A stretch of 64,000 nucleotides of DNA from Cepaea nemoralis (lineage: Eukaryota; Mollusca; Gastropoda; Stylommatophora; Helicidae), in assembly GCA_014155875.1 (NCBI GenBank), contig JACEFZ010025061.1, forward strand, positions 1 to 64,000. The letters run 5' to 3'. The notes beneath the pieces are model-generated. The model had not been told where the DNA came from. It saw only the letters and a list, made by a program, of their open reading frames with translations, and made no database searches. Shown piece after piece: positions 51,086 to 61,384 of this stretch. Position numbers and translations under genes: made by a program. Every line of letters starts with the position of its first letter. Position 1 is the stretch's first letter.

Positions 51086-51732
51086 ACAACAGGAGGGACA
51101 AATATCTGGTGTGTTGTAATACTTTTTCGGGACTTCCCTTAACCTGTCGAGTTCTCTATAGTCAAAATATACTCCAATGACTATTACACACAAGTAGAGA
51201 ATACTTCCAAGACTCTAGTTGTCACGAGTACGGGGGATGCATATAGTGCGATTGAATCTCACAATCTTTATCACCTTACACCCAGGGCGCGAGCAGAAAT
51301 ATACATTGACCTTGAAGGTCACAGCACATGTAAACAGTATGGGAGATACATTCTCAGGTATTGATGGACACTCATAGAGAGGACATTCACTGATTCAGTG
51401 CCTAAGGATAATATATCGCCAAATGTGACTTACCAGTTGTAAAAAAAAGGGCGATATATCGCCGTACTGGGTTCATCGTGTTTTCTGTTTCCTTTCGCGG
51501 TATCTTTCGCAATATTAATGTTCAGCGAATGGACATTTACATTATAATCCCTGTTCATTTGAATGTGCACAGTGTTTGGTGCAAACTTACTATGTTGTTT
51601 GGTACTGGAGATCTGATAGCTAAACGGGTTATGTAACAATTACAGCTAAAGGCACATCCGATTCGAACTTTCCAACCACAAAAGAGAACAGCACTTTGTT
51701 GGAGAATCAAATGTAGGTAAGTGTTGTTTGTT

Positions 51733-51985
51733 CATCAAGAATGATGATGATCATTCATTTCATCCAGTGGAGGGTGAAAGTACGGAGCCGTGAGTTCTAA
51801 GATGGCTGATAAGGTCTATTTTGACTAGAAATGTTCTTTGACAATGTGGACAAAGAATGCTTGACGTTCCAGGAAGAAGATCTCCTGCAGTTGTTGTTTT
51901 TTTTTTGTCCAGCCTTTTCTTCACAGATTTTGCAGTCCTGGTTGCTTCACAAGTGACTGCACCCTTGCGTACTGATGTACTTGAA
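51733..51985 (-). mobile_element. 3' fragment of the same LINE family, inverted
   Basis: On the minus strand this matches the end of the 47.5-51.1 kb LINE from GGTGCAGTCA to CATCATCATTCTTGA. It retains a complete C2H2 finger, CPHCQRTFLVKIDLISHLRT (C-x2-C, H-x3-H), unlike the upstream copy. It is 5' truncated at about 51985. With the upstream copy it forms a tail-to-tail inverted pair about 650 bp apart. Confidence 0.82.
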
Positions 51986-51999
51986 TAACGAAGACAAAA

Positions 52000-54082
52000 G
52001 AAATAGACTGCATGATTTATTGCCTGGCATATTTCGCTGCATCTCGTCAGGTACATACTGCAGAAATCACACAACATAAAGTGAAATAACTAGATAAATC
52101 CTTCAAACTGAAATATACACATGTTCGCACAGTAACGTCGATTGTCTACCACGGTAATTGTATACTGACTAACATGTCTTTCTGCTTGCACAAGGACGGC
52201 TTACGTTGGTTGATCATATGGCTTCAGCAAACCTTAACAACCGACTACTCTGTGTGTTGAACAACACACGGAAGGCACTGTCTCTTTCAACCACGTGACC
52301 GCTCTCGAGCACATGTCTCGTAACCGATGAAGCAGGACGGTTCCGGTGTGTCGGCCTGCCTAGGCTACCATGTCTGTGTGTAGTATCTTGTCGACCCAGT
52401 TCGGAGTGTGTTCCGAAACCCTGCAATGTAACTGTCGCTCTGTTCCACCTATGTAGATGGCCTCGCACCTGCATGTAAATTGGTAAATACAATTTGATTT
52501 GGCGTTTAAAGCTACAGGTTCTTTTACTGCTGGGGTGGGGATCGGTCAGGTTTTGTACCTGATAACTGGAGTTGCAGCACAGAATGTTCGCCCGACTGCT
52601 GTGATGAGCCGGTCCTGCTAACTTTGCATTACGTCACCTCCTCGGAAGGTTAATTGGATGAATACCTTGAGTTTAGGGACTGTAGTTACTTCTGGTTTCG
52701 GTTTGGGCTGTTGGCAGTGGCGCTTTATAAATCCTGTGGAGTACCCATTCAGGTGTAAGGCATTCTTCAGAGTTTCAAATTCCTATGTCAGTGTGTCCTG
52801 GGTGCATATCTTCCTAGCTTCGTCAAACAGGGTCCGTACTAAGCCCCGTTTGTACTGGACAGGTGCGAAGCTCTGAAAATTTAAGTATTTACCAGTCCAT
52901 GTTTCTTTACGATACACCGATCTTTGAATTGTGCCGTTTGCTCTACGTCTCATTAGGATATCTAGAAACGGCAACTCTTCGTTGTGTTCGTGTAGAGAGA
53001 TGTTTTTATGTGTCACGTTCATTGTGGCCTGGAACGACGTTGCTTGTAGTTTGTCTGTTGTGATAATTAGTATATCATTCAAGTAACGACGGTAGAAGGC
53101 CAAGTTATTGATGTCTGAAGATCTCTTTTCTTCTAAGTGTGCCATGAAGATGTCCGCTAGAATAGGTCAAAGCGGGTTCCTCATGGCCACTCCGTCAATT
53201 TGGCGGTATGACATTTTTAGAAAGTTTAATTGTATGTTGGCGGTACATAATTTTAATAGCCTCTCTAGAATAGCTGATGATATGCCTAGTTTTAGTTGTT
53301 TGTCTCTAATGCGTTCACTTATTATATACACGGTCTCATCTAATGGAACGTTGGTGAATAAGGAGGCAATATTCATGGATGCCATGTGTTTATTATTTAT
53401 GTCCATAGTATCAGATAATTCAACCAGTTCGAATGTATCTCTGAGTGTTCTTGGATCGAAGGACTGTCGTACTGGTTTTAAAATTTCAGCTAGCCATCTC
53501 GCCATTCGGTGTTGTGCAGAGTTAACCACGGACAGGATCGGTCTTAGTGGGATGCCGGGCTTGTGAAGCTTGGGTAGACCATACATCTGAGAAGTTTGGG
53601 AGCCACGCGGTGTGAGCGTTTTTGCAGTGGCCTCACTGATGAGTCCCGCATTCACAAGTGACTGTATCTCTTTCCTCATTTTTGCATCCAGGTCCTCCAA
53701 CTTCTTGACTATTTGATCTACCCTGAATTTAGATTCATCTGATAATATTTCATCCATTTTTCTCTGGTAGTCTGACATGTCCATCAGTACTGCACCACTC
53801 CCTTTGTCAGGTCTCAATATTACGAAGGTTTTGTTAGCCTTTAACGCTTATAAAGCAGTAAGGTGTTCGTTGGTCAGCGGACATGTCTGTTTAGAGGGTG
53901 TTGTGCGATACTGGTGTTCTAAATCTACCAATTTGGCCTTCAGCCACCCGACCGACTCAGCAGAAGTAGGTGAAAACTTGGAGACTTGATCAAACAACAT
54001 TTCACAGCCGCAACATAAATTGTACAGTCTGTTAACTGTGGTGATTACGTCCATGTCACCGTTGATATAACGTCCATTTCAT
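52000..54082 (-). mobile_element. Penelope-like element (RT plus GIY-YIG), degenerate
   Basis: Minus-strand element with a 5' part near 54082, RT in the middle, and a GIY-YIG endonuclease toward the 3' end. The sequence downstream of the endonuclease includes a short CTGACGA...GCGAAAT motif (52030-52050), which resembles a sequence at 37011-37050. The 5' end (53995-54082) recurs in inverted orientation at 58986-59072. The exact termini are not defined. Confidence 0.85.
52390..54054 (-). pseudogene. Penelope-like RT/GIY-YIG ORF with stops and lost catalytic Asp
   Basis: One continuous frame runs from 54054 to about 52390, broken by TAA at about 53848, TGA at about 53167, TAG near 52780 and others. 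RT signatures: RPDKGSGAVLMD, YGLPKLHKPGIPLRPILS, SLFTNVPLDETV, SYRQIDGVAM, then PILADIFMAHLEE and FYRRYLNDILII. In motif A the usual catalytic Asp before SLFTNVPL is Asn (ASMNIASLF), and in motif C the usual YxDD is YLND, so both are Asp-to-Asn changes. The GIY-YIG part reads FTCRCEAIYIGGTERQ...VSEH at about 52479-52410, after which the frame is lost. In living elements the RT makes cDNA and the GIY-YIG domain nicks the target; here neither would be made whole. Confidence 0.87.
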
Positions 54083-54104
54083 AGTGATGTACGTTACATA
54101 ATGA

Positions 54105-54240
54105 TGTACGCCAGGATTTTCGGTCTTTGGCAGCAGTCTCCAAAGTGTCATGATAAATTCCAAAGCTTGTAGTCAGATCTTCAGAGTGTCTTTAAAGCGT
54201 TTCCTCTGGCCACCTTGGGAGCGTTTACCATAACACTGCT
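54105..54240 (-). mobile_element. Third fragment of the zinc-finger LINE family
   Basis: The minus strand matches the 50740-50850 part of the decayed LINE: CCAAGGTGGCCAGAGGAAAC, then AAAGACACTCTGAA and GCTGCCAAAGACCG. It encodes the GGQRKRFKDTL...AAKDR region just before the finger. It lies directly upstream of the Penelope-like element. Confidence 0.72.
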
Positions 54241-54658
54241 CGCCCTAAAAAAATTCGTTTAGGGAGCCTATGATCTGGTAAGTAGGTAAAATTTAAGGTA
54301 GCACGTTCGAATCTTGATGTGCTATAGCGCTCAACATTTGATTGTATAATGTTACCACAGACAGCCACTGTGGGGTAGTGGGAGCTGGCCTGTCTGTCGG
54401 CCCGCGGATCATGTGTTGAAGGTTTCTAGAGACTGGGATTTTCTGTGAACTCTGATTTAGGATCCCAGGCCGTCTGAGCTAAACTTTTGTAAACGTCTTC
54501 ATAGCATGTTATGGGAAGTAACGGCAGCGGTAGTGAGTCTGGCCACGTCACCCATCCAGTGTCCACTAGTCTATCAATGTGTGTGTAGCACAATATACCG
54601 GATAGGTCTAACAATGTGAAAAGTGGTCATTTACTTTTAATTTTGTTCTAGTGTATCA

Positions 54659-54766
54659 CTAGAGTATCCGGTTTTAAGCCAATATCTAGAGTATCCGGTT
54701 TTAAGCCAATATCTAGAGTATCCGGTTTTAAGCCAATATCTAGAGTATCCGGTTTTAAGCCAAGAT
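54659..54766. repeat. 27-bp tandem repeat, four copies
   Basis: Four almost identical copies of a 27-bp unit containing AGAGTATCCGGTTTTAAGCC at 54659, 54686, 54713 and 54740. The repeat ends six bases before the first LINE 5' monomer (54772). The minus strand reads a LKTGYSRYW ladder, which is a by-product. Confidence 0.93.
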
Positions 54767-54771
54767 GGCGA

Positions 54772-55400
54772 GACGTGTTTCTTTCTAGCTCGGCTTGGAA
54801 CGGTTGATCGGCGGTCCGACAAACCACCATCGTAAAACTCCCCGTTGTTTCATAACCTGATTTCTGGCTCTAAATGTTATGTTGCTTCGCTGAAATTTGT
54901 TGAATTCCAAGGATATTTCAAATTGGCTATTGGAACGTTAAAATCCAACCCACGTGTGTAGTGAAGTGTGTGTTGTGTTATGAACGGTTACAACCGGACC
55001 GGGACATTCTCGACGTGTTTCCTTCAAGATCAGTAAATGTTATAATGTGTCGCTCAAATATGTTAAACTCCAAGGATACTTTCAAGATTGCTTATTGGAA
55101 TGTCAGAACTATGTACCAGACGTGGAAAACGACTCAGGTGTGTAATGTTATGAATGAATACAGCCGGGATATTCTGGACGTGTTTCCTTCTAGCTTGGCT
55201 TAAGACGGTTTATTGACGATCTGACTAACCATTTTCCGTTGTTTCAGAATCAATTTTTGGTTGTAAATGTTATAATGCGTCGCTCAAACTTGTTACACTC
55301 CAAGGATACTTTCAAGATTGGTTATTGGAATGTCAGAACTATGTACGAGACGGGGAAAACGACCCAGGTGTGTAATGTTATGAATGAATACAACCTAGAA
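54772..55400 (+). repeat. LINE 5' monomers (three partial copies)
   Basis: The segment starting GACGTGTTTC recurs at 54772, 55012 and 55177 (spacing 240 and 165). Copies share the blocks TAAATGTTATAATG, CTCCAAGGATACTTTCAAGA, TATTGGAATGTCAGAACTAT and GTGTGTAATGTTATGAATGA. The middle copy lacks about 75 bp. The repeat spans the presumed 5' UTR and the first codons of the endonuclease, so each monomer carries a copy of the WNVRTMY coding motif. Confidence 0.8.
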
Positions 55401-56397
55401 ATTCTCGGGGTTAGTGAGTGCAGATGGACTGACTCAGGTAAGACATTTCTCAACTGTGAACAAAGACACATAATTTATTCAGGAAGAACCGACAACCATG
55501 ATTCGAACGGAGTCGCTATCATCATGTCAAAAAATGTAGAAAGATCACTGATCAGCTGGGAACCAGTAAATGATAGAATCATAACAGCGCGTTACCAAAC
55601 AAAATATTTCAAGCTAACACTCATACAGTGCTACGCACCTACCAACGCCGATACAGACATCAACAAAGATAATTTCTATGAATAACTAATTGGTACCATC
55701 AACTCATCTCCCAAACTCGACATTGTTGTTGTAATGGGTGATTTCAATGCCAAGATAGGGTCTGACAATAAGGGTGTTGAGAGATATATGGGAATTCACG
55801 GCTTAGGGGACATGAACCAAAACGGAGAGAGACTGCTAGAATTCTGTGAAATAGCAAATCTAATAGTAGCAAACTCTTTATTTCCGCACAAAGATATACA
55901 CAAAGTCACGTGGAACTCGCCTGATAGCATCATGAAAAAATCAGATAGACCATTTTTGCATTAATGCCAAATTCCGTTCATCAGTACAAGACGTCAGAGT
56001 CTACAGAGGTGCAGATGCTGGCAGTGATCACAATCTCTGCATTGCCAAACTAAAAATAAAACTCAAGACTCTGTACAGATCACCCAGAATTAAGAAAATA
56101 AACTCAAAGCCCCTACTGACTAAAGAACACCAACTCGCATTAAATTCAGAGGTACAAAGTATCTATGTTAACAAAGAAAGTATATCGAGCAATGCGAATA
56201 TTAAAAACAACATTGAGGAAAATTGGAATTTCCTAAAAAATACCTTGCTAAATGCTGCAACAAACACAGTCGGCTTCGTACAAAGACAGAAGAAGAAGTG
56301 GCTAAGCGATAACACCTGGACGAAGATACAAGAAAGAAAACAAGCAAAACTAACACTTCTTTCTGCAAAAGACACATCTACATATGAAACCCATTAG
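55239..56397 (+). pseudogene. LINE endonuclease domain, interrupted
   Basis: APE-type endonuclease, which nicks the target DNA for priming. Visible in order: IGYWNVRTMYETGK, LGVSECRWTDSG, GVAIIMSKN, LIQCYAPTNAD, then a TAA at 55683-55685. The same frame resumes with VVMGDFNAKIGSDN and HGLGDMNQNGER. A +1 shift at an A6 run near 55935 follows, then FRSSVQDVRVYRGADAGSDHNL, so the catalytic SDH is present. A TAG at 56395-56397 separates it from the RT frame. The active-site Asn, Glu, Asp and His motifs are all there; only frame lesions inactivate it. Confidence 0.87.
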
Positions 56398-56409
56398 CAA
56401 AAATACTCT

Positions 56410-58137
56410 ATGTTGGATAAAGAGGTGAAATCAAGCGCACGAAAAGACAAACAGAACTTTATTCACAGCCTGGCCTCCGAAGCCGAAGCAGCTGCCAGAA
56501 CTGGAAACAACAGAGCCGTATTCCATATCATGAAGCAACTATGCAATCACTCACCTACACCAAATATACCCATCAAAGACAAACAAGGCAATCAATTGTT
56601 ATCCGATGACCTTCAAAAGCAACGATGGGCAGAACATTTCAAAGAAATATTAAGTAGACCGCAGCCTGACACTGTTCCGAACCTGGATGGAGAAACCACC
56701 ATTCCCCCACTAGATGCCTCCTGCGAGTCATTCACCATGGAAGAGATTAAAGCAGCCATCAAAAAATTGAAGAACAACAAAGCTGTTGGTGAAGATGAAA
56801 TCTCAGGAGAAATGCTCAAAGTAGCAGATGAGAACACCTTACAACGTTTGTTACAGCTGATCAATGAAATCTGGCAAAGCGAATCCCCACCACAACAGTG
56901 GAAAGATGGTGTAATTTTCAAACTGCCTAAAAAGGGCGATATGTCTGATTGCAATAATTGGCGTGGTATCACTCTATTATCAGTACCAGGAAAGCTTTTT
57001 TGTAGCATGTTACTTGAGAGATTGAAAAAGGCGATAGATGAAAGGCTCAGAGAAGAACAAGCAGGCTTCAGACCAAAACGGTCATGCATAGACCACATTT
57101 TCACCCTCAGAATAATCATTGAAGACTCCGTAGAATTCCAGTCGAAATTAATCACCAACTTTGTCGACTTTCAAAAAGCCTTCGACAGTATCCACCGTCC
57201 TTCACTTTGGAATCTACTTAACATCTATGGTTTTCCTACCAAATATACCAACGTCATAAAATCTTTCTACAAAGAGACACGTTGCTGCGTAAGAACAGAA
57301 ACAGGCAACTCTGACTGGTTCTCAGTCGAAACAGGAGTGAAACAGGGTTGTGTCTTATCACCGATGCTTTTTGGAATAGCTATCGATTGGGTCATGCGCA
57401 AATGCACAAACAACACAAATAGGGGTATCCATTGGGTTGACAAAATTCTAGAAGACCTGGACTTTGCCGACGACATAGTGCTTTTGAGTTCAACACACCC
57501 GGATGCCCAAGAGAAAATAAACCACCTCCAAAATGTTTCAGGGCAAATTGGTCTCCAAATTAACACCACAAAAACAAAGACTATTGATCTTACCAACAGT
57601 TCAGATGACACCAAATTGAACAGCTACGTTCTTGAAAAAGTCAACAGCTTCACATACCTAGGAAGCAAAATGACATCTACAGGGGACTCAACACCAGAAA
57701 TATCATCTAGAATCGCACTGGCATCTAGTGCCTTCAATAAACTGTCAAACATCTGGAAGTCAAAGACACTCAGCAAACACACAAAACTTAAAATCTTCAA
57801 CTCTTGTGTGATTCCAGTGTTAACGTATGGATGTGAAAGTTGGAAATCAACGGTAGCTTTAGATAAAAAATTAGACAATTTTGAGAACAAATGTCTTAGA
57901 AGACTTCTAAACATCCACTGGACAGACTTCAGAATCAATTCGCAAATAAGACAAGAGACTAAGCAAGATACAGTATCCAATTTCATAAGAAGACGCCGTT
58001 GGAACTACATCGGCCATGTACTCAGAATGGACAAATCAAGACTCCCCTACCAAGCCCTCATATGGTCACCAGTAGGGAAAAGAAAACGGGGAAGACCAAG
58101 AGAGACCCTGCGTAGAACCATCATTAGAGAAGGCTAA
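56410..58137 (+). CDS. LINE reverse transcriptase, open over 575 codons
   Basis: RT half of the LINE polyprotein; the ATG at 56410 merely follows the TAG at 56395 and is probably not a native start. Motifs: NNKAVGEDEISGEML at about residues 122-136, QAGFRPKRSCIDHIF near 217-231, motif A FVDFQKAFD at 251-259, GVKQGCVLSPMLF at 309-321, catalytic FADD at 352-355, YLGSKMTSTGD in the thumb, then NKCLRRLLNIHW and GKRKRGRPRETLRRTI. After the TAA at 58135-58137 the same frame continues, past a TAG at about 58171, through VAANRQAWRDRTSALFAALG to about 58250, so the C-terminus is truncated by about 38 codons. All RT catalytic residues are intact. Confidence 0.88.
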   Translation: MLDKEVKSSARKDKQNFIHSLASEAEAAARTGNNRAVFHIMKQLCNHSPTPNIPIKDKQGNQLLSDDLQKQRWAEHFKEILSRPQPDTVPNLDGETTIPPLDASCESFTMEEIKAAIKKLKNNKAVGEDEISGEMLKVADENTLQRLLQLINEIWQSESPPQQWKDGVIFKLPKKGDMSDCNNWRGITLLSVPGKLFCSMLLERLKKAIDERLREEQAGFRPKRSCIDHIFTLRIIIEDSVEFQSKLITNFVDFQKAFDSIHRPSLWNLLNIYGFPTKYTNVIKSFYKETRCCVRTETGNSDWFSVETGVKQGCVLSPMLFGIAIDWVMRKCTNNTNRGIHWVDKILEDLDFADDIVLLSSTHPDAQEKINHLQNVSGQIGLQINTTKTKTIDLTNSSDDTKLNSYVLEKVNSFTYLGSKMTSTGDSTPEISSRIALASSAFNKLSNIWKSKTLSKHTKLKIFNSCVIPVLTYGCESWKSTVALDKKLDNFENKCLRRLLNIHWTDFRINSQIRQETKQDTVSNFIRRRRWNYIGHVLRMDKSRLPYQALIWSPVGKRKRGRPRETLRRTIIREG

Positions 58138-58256
58138 TTCAATGGCCAAGTAAATATCCAAGATTTACAATAGGTAGCAGCGAACCGCCAGGCATGGAGA
58201 GACAGAACCTCTGCCCTATTCGCCGCCTTAGGCTCAAGAGGAAAGACTAACTAACT

Positions 58257-58659
58257 AAGTGTATCACATGCTAAATACTGCTTTCATTTACTCGCTGTGA
58301 GTTTTAATCAACACCCGTGGTATTAACCCATGTAAACTGTCGTAGATTATGTCAAGAATTTAAAGTGATCCGGTGAGAAATGATTGGTTAGAATCGGCCT
58401 GGAATCAAACGCTGGAGGAGAAACACCCCTGGGAGTCATGACCAAGGTGGGCCCTTCCCCGCTTCCCCTGAGAGTGTAAAGGAGGTCAAGAGGCCGGGGT
58501 GATCGGAAACCTCATGGCATGCTTACTCCTCTGGGCGTTCTTGCCAATTTGATTGAGTCATTGCATATGTCTATCTCTGTGTGCCTATCCTTTCTCCGAA
58601 ATCCCTATCTGTATTTTGTGCTCATTCTGTGTTTGACATCGAAAATTTCCAGTACTTTA
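58257..58659. other. No recognised feature
   Basis: About 400 bp between the LINE tail and the minisatellite, with no open frame or motif that I recognise. Confidence 0.5.
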
Positions 58660-59290
58660 TCTTCGGTAGAGAAATATATGTTATCTCCATGGCGTGATTA
58701 CATAATTTTCTTCATGACATATTCGTTATATCCGGGGTGAAATATGTGTTATTTCCTTCGGATATTTATATTTCATCGTTAAATATATGTTATCTTTATA
58801 TCTCGTTATTTCCAACGTGACATATATGTTATCAACATCGTGCAATTAATATTATCGCGGTAGTAAAATAATTTTATCTCCGCCGTGAAATGGCTGTGAA
58901 ATGGACTTTATCTCAGCTATGAAATGAACTTTATCTCAACTATGAAACGAACATTATCTAGAATACGAAATGAAATTATTTCAGCTATGAAATGGACGTT
59001 ATATTAGCGGTGACATGGACGTTATCACCTCAGTTAACAGACTGTACAATTTATGTTGTGGCTGTGAAATTAATGTTATGTCCGTCCTGAAATGGCTGTG
59101 AAATGTATGTTATCTCCGTCCAGAAATAGCGGTAAAATTTAATGTTATATCTGCCCTGAAATAGACTCAAGCTGTGAAATTGACCTTGACACAGCTGTGA
59201 AATAGACGCTAACTCCGCTGTGAAATAGACGTTACCTAAGTTATAAAATGGACGTTAAGTTTCATTTCTCGTTATGTTTGCCATATAATA
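58660..59290. repeat. Degenerate minisatellite built on TGAAATGGACGTTATCTC
   Basis: Many diverged copies of a motif close to TGAAATGGACGTTATCTC, spaced about 20-40 bp, cover this stretch (for example around 58895, 58917, 58985, 59210, 59238). It is clearest at 58880-59250 and fades toward both ends. The PLE 5' fragment at 58986-59072 contains the same motif and lies inside the repeat. Confidence 0.72.
58986..59072 (+). mobile_element. Penelope-like element 5' fragment, inverted relative to 54 kb
   Basis: Matches, on the opposite strand, the 5' end of the Penelope-like element at 53995-54082: TATGAAATGGACGTTATAT, GGTGACATGGACGT, GTTAACAGACTGTACAATTT and ATGTTGTGGCTGTGAAAT. It carries the codons for the RLYNLCCGCEM region and no RT motifs. 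Confidence 0.82.
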
Positions 59291-59309
59291 TATGTTAAGT
59301 ATCATTTGA

Positions 59310-59724
59310 CAAACACACAATAATTTATTCTGGAGGGGATACACATGTAAAAGGTGTAGGAATAATATTTGTTGAAAAAACAGCCAAATCAATTAATGGA
59401 TACTGGTGTATTTCAGAAAGAGTTATAGTGGTCAAAATCAAAAGCAAACCAATGGGTATAAATATTATACAAGTATATGCACCAACAACAAGCAGTACTG
59501 ATGAAGAAACACAACATTTGTACGACGAAGTAGAAACGGAGATAGCTCAAATTGCATTACAAGAAATACAAATAATGCTGGGAGATTTTAATGCAAAAGT
59601 AGGAATGGGAAAATAGAGGATATAGTGGGGAAATATGGTTTAGGTACACGAAATGAAAGAGGAGAGAAACTAATAGAATGGGGAAATATTAATGATATGA
59701 TAATTGGAAATACACAGTTTAAAC
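59310..59724 (+). pseudogene. LINE endonuclease fragment
   Basis: One frame reads IIYSGGDTHVKGVGIIFV, then INIIQVYAPTTSSTDEE and IMLGDFNAKVG up to a TAG near 59614. A shifted frame then gives EDIVGKYGLGTRNERGEKL and NDMIIGNTQFKHH up to about 59724. These are central APE-type endonuclease motifs of an RTE-like LINE. The N-terminal WNVRT part, the SDH and the RT are missing. It is a different subfamily from the 54.8-kb LINE, judging by sequence. Confidence 0.8.
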
Positions 59725-61384
59725 ACCATAGCAGGTCCACGTTGTGACAAAACGAAGCAACATCTGTGCTTCGTCACCTGTGCTGGCCATTACGGTCATA
59801 CGAATCTGCAGCACCTCGCTTTGGTGACATCTTACATTTTGTCCACGGAATACCAGTATGCAGTGCTTTTCAAGCTCATTGTACTGAGTGGAAAAAAGTG
59901 TGTACTTCTCAACGCCTCTTGGGACCCGAAATAACGCATATGAGGTCGGCTGAGGATCTTGATTTATCAACACCTCATTGCAATTGAATCAACGCTAGCT
60001 GATCCTTTTACGGATACCTCAGGATATCAGAATTGTATATTTGAAGAGTCCTGGGAATCTTGTACAACGACTGATCAGAGGAACATTCAACGGATTGAAG
60101 TACTACAAAGTTGTCTGTCTACGTTATAGCTACACCTGGTAGCAAATGACACCGACATCAACTACGTTGAATACAGGGGTTGATGACAGGCAACCTGCCT
60201 ACGGTGTCAATTTCGTTGTGTCAATTTTCTAAGAAATCCTTTTATAACAACTGCCACTACATAAGAGGAGTTTAATTTCTGTGCCATGGTTGGAGTCAAA
60301 TACGAACAGGTGTGCCTGACAAATCTGTCGAATTGGACGGTGGAAAATATTTGCTGATTCTTGAGCTGAGTATTATATTTGTTTGTGGTTTTTTAGTTAA
60401 TTAGTTACGGTCAAAATACTGTGATTTTTAACACATTTTATTCTTTCGTTATTTGCTCTTGTCTTTAGTGACATCAGTGGCGCGTTACACAGTAGTGTGC
60501 TAATTTTCGAGGTGCATTCTTATTTTTGGTGCGCATTATTTATTTGTTGATATAATAAGAGTATTTTGGTTTGCTAATTTCATTTATTTAAAGAACTCTA
60601 ACTCTGTCTATACCTTGTTGGCTGAGTGTCAACGTCGTAAAGACCTAGGGAAATGAAACTCGGGTTCAGACAGGCAACAAACTCCATTCTGATACTATCT
60701 GATATAATTTATTCACAGTAATCTGGCGAAGAATGGGTTTCGCAGCCAGTTACAATATTTACAATATCACAGGAGTTCATAACAAAGCAATCATACACAT
60801 AACCATCACAGCAAAACTCTATCAACTATCTTATTATCAACAATCCTTAAATACACTTGGTTTCTATCTATCAAGTCCCCCTTAAGCTAGACCGTGCTTC
60901 GTGTTCGGTGTCCTGTCGCCGACTGCCCTTTAAAGTGTGTCGGTCGGACACGGGGTGTAACTCTCTTCGAGCTTCTCGTGGAACAGGTCCTGGCATGCTG
61001 AAGGCGGGTTCCGCCTGTGTCCACGGAGCTGTAGGCAAACTGACCCATCCTTCTCGAAGGCTTTAGATTGTTCGAGCGTTCGAGTGATTCTGTTTACTTC
61101 CCTTATATTGGTGTTATATCCCTTCTATAAATCCCTTCTATCTTTATGACCATACCTACTCCATGTGAGACTTTGACACTGAGTTATAGGTCTTATCTAT
61201 TATAAAATTATTTGTCATCTTTCATTCTTAATTTCTCTATTTGTAATGTATTAGTTATTTCTTTCTACTTTCTTGGACTTTATTTGTCGATTTCGATATT
61301 TATAAGCCCTGTCTCTTTTGTGCTAAACTTCTTTCTGCATTTCTTACTTGCAATTATTATTGAATATTAGTGAAACATAACAAC
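59725..61384. other. No recognised coding feature; may include a Gypsy LTR
   Basis: About 1.7 kb of ordinary-complexity DNA with short open frames only (76 codons at 59704-59934). Its right part immediately precedes a Gypsy gag start and should hold that element's 5' LTR and leader, but I could not define LTR tips or a primer-binding site. Confidence 0.45.

Larger units (their letters stand above)
54772..58256 (+). mobile_element. Near-full-length APE-type LINE (RTE-like) with 5' monomers and a CTAA tail
   Basis: Plus-strand element with repeated 5' monomers (54772, 55012, 55177), an endonuclease, an RT and a short 3' end closing in GACTAACTAACTAA. Length is about 3.5 kb. It is the best preserved LINE in the window: the endonuclease is interrupted, but the RT frame is open for 575 codons. 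Clade placement as RTE-like rests on motif style only. Confidence 0.87.

Noticed and set aside
60600..61384. 5' LTR of the 61.4-kb Gypsy
   Set aside because: The position is right, but I could not find paired TGT/ACA tips, a primer-binding site or a matching 3' LTR in the window.
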